Under the pieces are notes generated by a model. The model ran no database searches. It saw only the letters and a program-made list of their open reading frames with translations, and was not told the origin of the DNA. This document shows positions 5,429 to 12,177 of a stretch of 16,192 nucleotides of DNA, piece after piece. The position numbers and the translations under genes were made by a program. The first letter of the stretch is position 1. Every line of letters starts with the position of its first letter. Origin of the DNA: CAYOVG01 sp964407285 (GTDB taxonomy: Bacteria; Desulfobacterota; Syntrophobacteria; Syntrophobacterales; Syntrophobacteraceae); the NCBI GenBank assembly GCA_964407285.1, contig CAYOVG010000140.1:1-16192 (forward strand), written 5' to 3'.

Positions 5429-7123
5429 ATGGCTCAGAATATCATCGACTTCGAAGAGAAACGCCTCGAGAAGCTCCCTCCCCGGGACGCCGCGCGCGTT
5501 CTGATGCTGATGCCGGCCAGGAAGCGGCTGGAATCGATCCTGCAAAGACCGGACGCGGAGGCGGTAGTAACTTCGCTTACCGACCAGGACTTCTACTTCA
5601 CCGTCAAGGAATTGGGACCGGATGATTCCCTGCCCCTTATTGCCCTGTCCCGGACGGGCCAACTGGATCATGTCTTCGACCTCGAATGGTGGCAAAAGGA
5701 CCGCGTCGTGCCCGCCAGGGCTGTCGAATGGCTGGAGCGGCTGGCCGGAGTGAGCGAGACCCGGCTCCTGGCGTGGCTCTACAATGCGGACTTTGAACTC
5801 CTGGTCGCCCTCTTCAAAAAATGGATACGGGTGGCCACGGCGCCCGAGGACATTGACCTGGTGGAAGCGCGGGAACAACTGCCGCCCCATACGCTCGACG
5901 ACCAGTTCTTCTGGGAGAGTTTCTATCCTCAGTTCGAAGATTTGATTTCGCGTGTGCTCGGAATGCTTTTCGAGGTGAACTACGGCTTCTACAAGGAACT
6001 GATGAATCATATCCTCTGGACTATCGGCGTGGAGGTCGAGGAAGACGCCTACCGGTTCCACCGAGGGCGACTGGAAGACCGGGCCATTCCCGACTATTAC
6101 GACGCTCTGCGGATTTACAGTCCCCTTCGCGTCGACGACCTCCCCCACGGCAAGCGAGAGGACGTGGTTTTGCGGGGCTCCGCGTTGCCCGCCCCATCCT
6201 ACGCCCTCAGATTCATCCCTGAGAAGGACCTGCTGCACCGCGCCCTCCAGACCATCGACGAGCCTCCGATTCTGGACGGACTACAGGTCGAGCTCGCTGC
6301 TCTGGCCAGCAAGGTGATCGTGGCGGACCAGTTGTCCGTCGATGATGCCGACGCTCTGCGCCAGGCCGTTGCCGTGGCCGCCGCTTACGTAAACCTGGGG
6401 TTGAGCGTCAAGTGCGGAGACGATGTGGAGAGCGCGGCCGTTCTGCTCAAGGACGTCTTCCTGGAGCATCTCTTCCGGGCCGGACGCACACAGGTGTCGA
6501 AACTCGGGAACGCGGTGCGGCGGTTGAGCCAGGACGGTTGGATATCCAGGTGGCCTGCCGGCATTCGCATTCTCGATCCGCCCTGGGCGGATGCGGCGGA
6601 CCTGCTGCTGCAGAAGACGCCCCGCATCTTCCGACCTCGACCGGAAACGCATCTGCCGCCCCGGGAGGATTTCTTCCGGGACAAAGCGGACCTTCTTCGC
6701 GGCAAGCACCTGGTCGACATCATTGCAGCGCTCGGGCCGGTATTCGATTCGTTTCGCCCGGACCCGGAAAGCCTCGCCCGCAAATTGTGGCCGGACGGGC
6801 AGATCGCCGGCATAAGCGACATAACCGTGGGGGTGCTCCTGTGGACTGCGGCCGCCCGTGTGCAACTGGAGAGGAACTGGCAGCCCGACCCGCTGCCGGT
6901 GGGGGTGTGGCCGGAACTCTTTCCGAAGCTTTCGCCGGATGCGGTGGAGGAGATCATCCGTTCCAGGGTGGACGAACTCATCCCGCGGTCATCCAATCAC
7001 ATTTCGGTGCGGGCGTATCTGAATACGATATTCAAAGCCTACAGCGACGAGATGAACCGCTACGGGGATCGGTCGATCCCCGATCCGGCCATGGTGCGTT
7101 TCTTTTTGTTCAGCAGGAAGTAG
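5429..7123 (+). CDS. DUF6178-family protein, function unknown
   Basis: A 564-residue cytoplasmic protein with no signal peptide or membrane segment. It is preceded by GAGGAGGA 3 nt before the ATG. I recognise the general pattern of the deltaproteobacterial DUF6178 family. There is an N-terminal helical stretch (LPPRDAARVLMLMPARKRLE). A mid region DDQFFWESFYPQFEDLISRVL is followed by NYGFYKELMNHILW. An acidic motif leads into RFHRGRLEDRAIPDYYDALRIYSPL (about 209-233). A late helical region contains LLKDVFLEHLFRAG. The protein is rich in Leu, Asp, Glu, Arg and Trp, with no catalytic motif that I can name. It is divergent from the sufC-sufB-like operon, and the genes may be co-regulated. Assignment to the family is from memory of conserved patterns; no biochemical role is known to me. 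Confidence 0.8.
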   Translation: MAQNIIDFEEKRLEKLPPRDAARVLMLMPARKRLESILQRPDAEAVVTSLTDQDFYFTVKELGPDDSLPLIALSRTGQLDHVFDLEWWQKDRVVPARAVEWLERLAGVSETRLLAWLYNADFELLVALFKKWIRVATAPEDIDLVEAREQLPPHTLDDQFFWESFYPQFEDLISRVLGMLFEVNYGFYKELMNHILWTIGVEVEEDAYRFHRGRLEDRAIPDYYDALRIYSPLRVDDLPHGKREDVVLRGSALPAPSYALRFIPEKDLLHRALQTIDEPPILDGLQVELAALASKVIVADQLSVDDADALRQAVAVAAAYVNLGLSVKCGDDVESAAVLLKDVFLEHLFRAGRTQVSKLGNAVRRLSQDGWISRWPAGIRILDPPWADAADLLLQKTPRIFRPRPETHLPPREDFFRDKADLLRGKHLVDIIAALGPVFDSFRPDPESLARKLWPDGQIAGISDITVGVLLWTAAARVQLERNWQPDPLPVGVWPELFPKLSPDAVEEIIRSRVDELIPRSSNHISVRAYLNTIFKAYSDEMNRYGDRSIPDPAMVRFFLFSRK

Positions 7124-7208
7124 CCGGCAAGGTCAAGGGTTAGTCCACTTCCCGCGCTACTGATGGCTTAATGGTGCATGGAAGACATTCTTATCCGTGG
7201 TGTCCAAA

Positions 7209-7224
7209 TCTTGGGAACCCAAGA
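7209..7224. promoter_or_regulatory. Perfect short palindrome between two converging genes
   Basis: TCTTGGG-AA-CCCAAGA has 7-bp arms. It lies between the DUF6178 stop (7123) and the end of the minus-strand PKD gene (7298). No T tract follows on either strand. It may serve as a weak bidirectional transcript end. The rest of 7124-7297 shows nothing recognisable. Confidence 0.3.
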
Positions 7225-7297
7225 ATATCGGACGTCCCATGCAATGCTTTTCGAGCGGCTTCTGTTACTCCTGTCCGACAGGCTGCCGAATAGACGG

Positions 7298-8371
7298 TTA
7301 TTGCAATGAGTTGTAGTTCTGCCCGTTATCGACGGCAGTAGCCCTTTTGCTATGAGGTACGGTTACGGTTACACTCCCGCTACAACTCTGATCGTACTGA
7401 TCGGTCGCCGTGAAGTTTACGGTATAAACCCTGCCGTCGCCGTTACCGGAGCGTTCAGCCCGCAGGAGGATGCTTCCGTCGCTCTGAATAATTGCGTCAG
7501 GAGAAGTGTCGCCATCTCCCGAGCTACGGACCGGCTCATCCTGGGTTACACCGGTTGGGGTTATGCTCACCGTATCGCTGTTGGGATCATTCACTCCAAG
7601 AATTCTGATGGACAGCAGTTTGTGGTTAGGCGGCCACAATACAGAGGAATCGGGATAGGCGTTGACGCAGACCGGTGGATCGTTTACATCCTTTATATAA
7701 ATGCTCACACTGTCGGTACTACTACTTCCCCAACTGTCGGTTACGGTCAGGACAAAAGTCAAGCTCTCTCCTCCGGAGCCAACCTGATGTGCGGTAAAGG
7801 CAGGCTTCACGGCAGTATAATCCGAAAGGGTTACCGACGTCCCGTCCGTTTGTATCCAACTGTAAGCCAGACTGTCTCCATCCGGATCACTGCTTAGCGC
7901 TCCGTCCAGTGTTACCAAACTGCCTTCGTGCACGGTCTGATTATCTCCAGCCTGAGCTGTGGGCATTTGGTTGACATTCACCACGGTTACCGTAGTTACA
8001 TTTGCCGTCGAGGTATCGATTCCATCATTTACTGACAAAGAGAAGCTCAGGGTGACGCTTGCCGAACTGGTGGCGGGAGCGGTAAAGGTGGGTCTCGCTG
8101 CCGAATGGTCGGACAGGCTTACTGCCGGCCCATCGGTTTGAACCCAAATATAGGTGAGAGCTTCTCCATCCGGGTCATAACTTGCCGAGCCGTCTAAGGT
8201 AACCAGAGAACCTTCACTTACCGATTGGTCATTACCTGCTTCGGCTACGGGAGCATGATTGATGTTTTTGATCGTAACATTGACCGTATCCGGCAGGCTG
8301 TCAGTCTGACCGTCATTTGCCGTAAGCTGAAAGGTAAGAGTCTCTCCCCCTGTTCCCACTGCAGGAGCCAC
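7298..8371 (-). pseudogene. 5'-truncated PKD/REJ-repeat surface protein (C-terminal part only)
   Basis: The frame encodes 357 residues from a GTG at 8371, but the protein starts in the middle of a domain. VAPAVGTGGETLTFQLTANDG is the end of a REJ/K319L-type PKD repeat. Two complete repeats follow at about 38-132 and 137-232, each with A.AG..Q.V.EGSLVTLDG, S.DPDG and a TFTA-type ending. A C-terminal module then shows LWPPNHKLLS (245-254), DEPV, GDGDTSPDAI, RAERSGNGDGRVYTV (304-318) and VPHS (338-341). This module is common at the ends of bacterial extracellular PKD proteins. Two in-frame TGA codons (8386-8384 and 8395-8393) lie just upstream of the GTG. No ribosome binding site, signal peptide or start is visible, so I treat this as the remnant of a larger secreted protein. 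Base composition is visibly less GC-rich than in the neighbours, which fits acquired DNA. The alternative is a genuine short intracellular product, which is unlikely for this family. Confidence 0.75.
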
Positions 8372-8559
8372 AAATCTGAGTGATCAGCTGGTTCATAAGC
8401 CATATTCCATACCGCCTTTGCAATGCTCCCGGCGCTTGGGTTCAATTGAACTCAGGCTCCATGTGAACAGTCATCGGACTTTTCTCTGTGTCAAAGGGGC
8501 CGTCGAGGCCGTTTCCTCCCGACATCCGAGGCAAGGAAAACGCTCTTTCCAAACATTGT
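8372..8559. other. Non-coding junction with a possible degraded copy of the first kinase's start
   Basis: This stretch separates the broken PKD gene from the thiC promoter and carries no intact gene. Within it, 8448-8461 (gaactcaggctcca) matches 251-264 exactly, and 8470-8482 (gtcatcggacttt) matches 310-322 exactly. The order and strand are the same but the spacing is shorter. ATG followed by CTCCC at 8423-8430 also resembles the kinase start. The frame from that ATG stops after eight codons. It may be a decayed duplicate of the 5' end of a related kinase gene. Confidence 0.4.
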
Positions 8560-8588
8560 TTGACATTCAAACAGCCGGAAACTAATAT
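8560..8588 (+). promoter_or_regulatory. Sigma70-type promoter of the thiC transcript
   Basis: A perfect TTGACA at 8560-8565 and TAATAT at 8583-8588 are separated by an optimal 17 bp. The expected transcription start at about 8595 falls just before the first base of the TPP riboswitch stem at 8598. This position is strong support for both elements. Confidence 0.8.
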
Positions 8589-8597
8589 TAGTTCGAA

Positions 8598-8682
8598 CAG
8601 CCGTTAGGGGCGCCTGCGAAGCAGGCTGAGAAGAAACCCTTATGCACCTGATCTGGGTAATTCCAGCGGAGGGAAATGGCTG
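8598..8682 (+). promoter_or_regulatory. TPP riboswitch (THI element)
   Basis: All conserved parts are readable. P1 is CAGCCGTT (8598-8605) paired with AATGGCTG (8675-8682). A TTAGGGG half of P2 follows, then a perfect P3 hairpin (GCCTGC-GAA-GCAGGC), the core CTGAGA, the ACCCTT return of P2, and the pyrophosphate-sensing side with ACCTGATCTGGGTAATTCCAGCGGAGGGAA. It binds thiamine pyrophosphate and here precedes an intrinsic terminator and thiC, so TPP is expected to switch thiC off at transcription. Confidence 0.97.
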
Positions 8683-8707
8683 AAAAGACGCTTTGTTTTT
8701 TCAGGCC
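8678..8707 (+). promoter_or_regulatory. Antiterminator helix of the TPP riboswitch
   Basis: GGCTGAAAA (8678-8686) can pair with TTTTCAGGCC (8698-8707) with one bulged G. It uses the 3' strand of P1 and the first bases of the terminator stem. It therefore cannot coexist with either the TPP-bound aptamer or the terminator. This is the expected ligand-free 'on' structure. Confidence 0.65.
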
Positions 8708-8735
8708 GTTTCCATCGAGGATACGGTCTTTTTTT
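8704..8735 (+). terminator. Intrinsic terminator of the TPP riboswitch
   Basis: GGCCGTTTCC and GGATACGGTC form a 10-bp stem (one G-U pair and one T-T mismatch) around a 5-nt loop. Seven T residues follow at 8729-8735. It lies 21 nt after the aptamer's P1 stem and completes the expression platform. Confidence 0.85.
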
Positions 8736-9001
8736 ATGGGATTTTGGGCTCCTGGTCTGACTTCACGCTATTCGCACCAGGGCGAACCGGTAATTGAAAT
8801 ACTTTGTTGAGTTCAGATCATACCGGCGGAGGAATCGGCGAGTTTTTCGCGGTGCGCGCTATTGCAGTCATGAACCGCTCCGGCGAAGGTTTTCCTGCTC
8901 TTACCGGAAGGCCCCGTTTCCGTTCGCACGACAGCGACCGCGCCCGGTCGCTCCGCCCCCGTGATAAGAATGACGGCAAATAGAGGAGCAGAGGAGGAAT
9001 C
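8736..9001 (+). other. Long leader between riboswitch terminator and thiC
   Basis: 266 bp separate the terminator from the thiC start, long for a simple riboswitch leader. A small frame with an internal ATG at 8870 runs to a TAG just before the thiC ribosome binding site (MNRSGEGFPALTGRPRF..., about 37 codons). It is Arg-rich, lacks its own well-placed ribosome binding site and resembles no family I know, so I do not call it. The region ends with a strong AGGAGG for thiC. Confidence 0.5.
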
Positions 9002-10285
9002 ATGTCTACGCAATTGGAGCAAGCAAGATCGGGCATCGTCACCGAGGAGATGAGGCAGGCGGTCGCGGGGGAACCGGTCACCGCCGAGCAGTTGAGGGAC
9101 CTCATCGCGCGCGGACATGCGGTACTGCCCAAAAACATCAACCATTCGTTTCCCGTCGTCCGTGCCATAGGGCAGGGACTGAAGACCAAGGTAAACGCAA
9201 ATCTCGGAACGAGCGGCGAGTGCTTCAATGTCGAAATGGAGGCCGAGAAGCTCAAGGCGGCGCTCAATGCGAAGACCGACTCCATCATGGACCTGTCCAC
9301 GGGCGGGGACCTCCAGGCGCTACGGCGCTTTTTCCTCGAGAACTCCACGGTCATGGTGGGCGCGGTGCCGATCTATGCGGTGGCAAAAGAGATGGTGAGC
9401 AAGCATCAGCCACTCGATGAAATGGACGGAGAGCACCTGCTTCGCAGCATCGAGGAGCAGTGCGCCGAGGGACTCGATTACATAACGGTCCACTGCGGGG
9501 TCACCCTTGCATCGGTCAGAAAGCTCGAAAGTTTCGAGCGTCTCATGCCTTGCGTGAGCCGCGGCGGTTCCATTCACATGCAATGGATGCGCAAGAACAA
9601 CAAAGAAAACCCCCTCTATGAGAACTTCGACGACCTCCTCGAAATAGCCCGCAAATACGACGTGACGCTCAGCCTGGGCGACGGATTCCGCCCCGGAACG
9701 GTGGTGGACGCCACCGACGGCGCACAACTCGAAGAGTTGATGATACTCGGGGAACTGGCTCGCCGGGCTCGAAACCGCGGGGTCCAGACGATGATCGAGG
9801 GACCCGGGCACGTACCCTTGCAGCAGATTCAGGCGAACGTGCTTCTTCAGAAAAAGCTCTGTGACGGTGCGCCGTTCTATGTCCTTGGACCGCTCCCGAC
9901 GGACACGGCGCCCGGATACGATCACCTGACCGCGGCCATTGGAGGCGCGATCGCCGGCGCGGCCGGCGCGGATTTCATCTGCTACGTGACTCCCGCGGAG
10001 CACCTGGGACTTCCCGATGCCGACGACGTTCACATCGGCGTGATGGCGGCGCGTATTGCGGGCCACGTCGCCGATATCGCCAAGGGATTGCCGGGCGCGA
10101 TGGACACCGACCGACGGATGTCCATATGCCGGCAGAACCTGGACTGGGAGGGCATGATCCGGGAAGCGATAGACCCCGAGTTGGTCAGGCGTCGCATGAA
10201 GATGGCCGAGGACAAGGAAGCGTGCACGATGTGCGGAAAGCTGTGCGCGGTAAAGATCAGCCGTGGAGCGCTTTCGAGCCATTGA
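9002..10285 (+). CDS. thiC: Phosphomethylpyrimidine synthase ThiC
   Basis: ThiC is a radical-SAM enzyme that converts aminoimidazole ribotide to hydroxymethylpyrimidine phosphate in thiamine synthesis. At 427 residues this is the short form without the extra N-terminal domain of the roughly 630-residue enterobacterial type. Family landmarks are KVNANLGTSGE (62-72), DLSTGGDL, YITVHCGVT, SRGG, SLGDGFRPG, MIEGPGHVP, LGPLPTDTAPGYDH and CYVTPAEHLGLP. The cluster-binding cysteines are C408, C411 and C415 near the C-terminus. Their spacing is CX2CX3C, one residue tighter than the CX2CX4C of the E. coli enzyme. AGGAGG precedes the ATG. The TPP riboswitch upstream independently supports the function. 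No other thiamine gene is in the window. Confidence 0.97.
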   Translation: MSTQLEQARSGIVTEEMRQAVAGEPVTAEQLRDLIARGHAVLPKNINHSFPVVRAIGQGLKTKVNANLGTSGECFNVEMEAEKLKAALNAKTDSIMDLSTGGDLQALRRFFLENSTVMVGAVPIYAVAKEMVSKHQPLDEMDGEHLLRSIEEQCAEGLDYITVHCGVTLASVRKLESFERLMPCVSRGGSIHMQWMRKNNKENPLYENFDDLLEIARKYDVTLSLGDGFRPGTVVDATDGAQLEELMILGELARRARNRGVQTMIEGPGHVPLQQIQANVLLQKKLCDGAPFYVLGPLPTDTAPGYDHLTAAIGGAIAGAAGADFICYVTPAEHLGLPDADDVHIGVMAARIAGHVADIAKGLPGAMDTDRRMSICRQNLDWEGMIREAIDPELVRRRMKMAEDKEACTMCGKLCAVKISRGALSSH

Positions 10286-10364
10286 GAGGAGCAATGGCAT
10301 GCTTGATGCTATTCTCTTGTATGCTGACGGCATAAAGAAGAATTCTTTCCAATGAGGGTAGCGA

Positions 10365-12158
10365 TTGAATGAGCTTGCGCGCAACCGCAACGGCATGAAT
10401 CATAAACTGAAGCTCGAAGAAGTTCTCGACGACCTGGTCCGCGACGGAATCGTTTCACGGCAGGATGCTGACAGGGTCTTGTTCAAACCCCGACGGAAGG
10501 ACAGCACGGAAGTCCATCCTCTGGTGCTCATTGCGGAGCAGCGGCTGAGCAGGGCCGGTTCGCCCCACGGCATGCTCACGCTGGAGGCCCTGACCATCTG
10601 GCTGGCCAACAGGGTAGGGCTCCCCCATGTCAGAATAGATCCGTTGAAGATCGACCTGGACACCATTACCGGTCTGCTGTCATACGCTTACGCGGCGCGG
10701 TTCAAGATCCTCCCCCTGGAGGTGACCGACGAGCAGGTGGTGATCGCCACCGCGGAACCTTTCGTGATCGAGTGGGAGGAGGAGGTGACGAGGCTCCTTC
10801 GCAGGAAAATCACGAAAGTGATCGCGAATCCCCAGGATATCAGCCGATATCTCCTGGAATTCTACGCTTTGACGGAATCCGTCAAGGGGGCGGCGGGCGC
10901 CAAGGAGAGCATCGCGATCAGGGGTGCGCTCAATCTCGAACAGATGGTCGAGTTGGGCCGCACCGGCAAACTGGACGCCAACGACAGGTACGTCGTCAAC
11001 ATTGTGGACTGGCTGCTCCAATACGCTTTCGAGCAGAGGGCCAGCGACATACACCTCGAACCGCGCCGCGACACCAGCGATGTCCGTTTCAGGATAGACG
11101 GCGTCCTGCACCCGGTCTACCAGTTGCCGTCCGTCGTCATGACCGCGGTTGTCAGCCGGCTCAAGGTGCTCGGCAGGATGGACGTCGCCGAAAAACGCCG
11201 TCCCCAGGACGGCCGGATCAAGACGAAGCTCCACACCGGAGGGCAGGTGGAGCTTCGTCTTTCCACCATGCCGACGGTTTTCGGCGAAAAGCTGGTGATG
11301 CGTATCTTCGACCCCGAAGTGACGATCCGAAGCTTCGAGGAACTCGGGCTCAACTCCCACGAGGTCAAAGACTGGGAGGAGATGGTCAAGCGTCCCCACG
11401 GGATCATCCTGGTGACCGGCCCCACGGGTTCGGGCAAGACCACGACGCTCTATTCCACCCTAAAGCAGTTGGCGCGGCCGGAAGTCAACGTCTGCACCAT
11501 CGAAAACCCCATCGAAATGGTCGAGCCGAAGTTCAACCAGATGCAGGTCCAGCCCGCCATAGGCCTGGACTTCGCATCGGGATTACGCAACTTCCTGCGC
11601 CAGGACCCCGACATAATCATGGTCGGAGAAATCCTGGACCTGGAAACCGCCGAAATGGCCGTGCAGGCAGCGCTGACGGGCCATCTCGTCTTCTCCACCC
11701 TCCATACCAACGATTCGCTGTCGAGCATCGTCCGGCTGCTGGACATAGGAGTGCCCCATTACCTCATCAGGGCGACGCTCATCGGCATCGTGGCCCAGCG
11801 CCTGGTGCGCACGTTATGCGCGCACTGCAAGGCGCCGGGAAGCGTCGACGAGGAGTTGTGGCATTCCCTGGTGAATCCCTGGAAGGCGGCCCCCCCCCAG
11901 ACGGCATACAATCCCAAGGGATGCCTGGAATGCCGTGAGACGGGCTACCTGGGGCGCGTCGGGATATACGAGATACTCAAGATCTCATCGGTTTTGCGCC
12001 AGATGATACAACCGGATATGAACCTGTCGGCTGTACGGGACCAGGCGGTCAAAGACGGTATGCGGCCACTTCGCATCAGCGGCGCCCGCAAAGTCGGCGC
12101 GGGCATCAGCACGCTCGACGAGGTGTTCAGGGTCACGGGATTTCAGTCGGAGTTCTAA
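10365..12158 (+). CDS. PilB/GspE-type secretion or type IV pilus assembly ATPase with variant Walker B
   Basis: A 597-residue type II secretion/type IV pilus ATPase. A MshEN/GspE N-terminal domain lies at about 72-168 (TITGLLSYAYAARFKILPLEV). A second N-terminal domain contains ASDIHLEP (227-234), RFRIDGVLH and LKVLGRMDVAEKRRPQDGR. Walker A is GPTGSGKTT (352-360). The Asp-box region reads ENPIE (380-384), where EDP(V/I)E is usual. Walker B is RQDPDIIMVGEILDLETAE (412-430): the nearly invariant arginine of GEIRD is leucine (L424). The His box is STLHTND (444-450). A zinc tetracysteine is intact (C485, C488, C520, C523). The start is uncertain. I use TTG at 10365 because AGGG lies upstream at a suitable distance; the first in-frame ATG, at 10395, has no ribosome binding site. 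The gene lies 79 bp after thiC on the same strand, and no other pilus or secretion gene is visible. Confidence 0.9.
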   Translation: MNELARNRNGMNHKLKLEEVLDDLVRDGIVSRQDADRVLFKPRRKDSTEVHPLVLIAEQRLSRAGSPHGMLTLEALTIWLANRVGLPHVRIDPLKIDLDTITGLLSYAYAARFKILPLEVTDEQVVIATAEPFVIEWEEEVTRLLRRKITKVIANPQDISRYLLEFYALTESVKGAAGAKESIAIRGALNLEQMVELGRTGKLDANDRYVVNIVDWLLQYAFEQRASDIHLEPRRDTSDVRFRIDGVLHPVYQLPSVVMTAVVSRLKVLGRMDVAEKRRPQDGRIKTKLHTGGQVELRLSTMPTVFGEKLVMRIFDPEVTIRSFEELGLNSHEVKDWEEMVKRPHGIILVTGPTGSGKTTTLYSTLKQLARPEVNVCTIENPIEMVEPKFNQMQVQPAIGLDFASGLRNFLRQDPDIIMVGEILDLETAEMAVQAALTGHLVFSTLHTNDSLSSIVRLLDIGVPHYLIRATLIGIVAQRLVRTLCAHCKAPGSVDEELWHSLVNPWKAAPPQTAYNPKGCLECRETGYLGRVGIYEILKISSVLRQMIQPDMNLSAVRDQAVKDGMRPLRISGARKVGAGISTLDEVFRVTGFQSEF

Positions 12159-12177
12159 CGCACCGCCTGCGCCGGCG

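Noticed and set aside
5414..6238. Long minus-strand frame (274 codons) opposite the DUF6178 gene
   Set aside because: It is antisense to a well-supported coding region, and its translation is not protein-like.
8245..8445. Minus-strand frame overlapping the start of the PKD fragment, possibly an N-terminus joined by frameshift
   Set aside because: Its residues before the overlap do not resemble a PKD repeat; the correct repeat sequence continues a few codons in the original frame before hitting a TGA.
10772..11938. Plus-strand frame of 388 codons inside the PilB-type gene
   Set aside because: It is an out-of-frame shadow rich in Gly, Arg and Pro; the ATPase motifs are all in the other frame.
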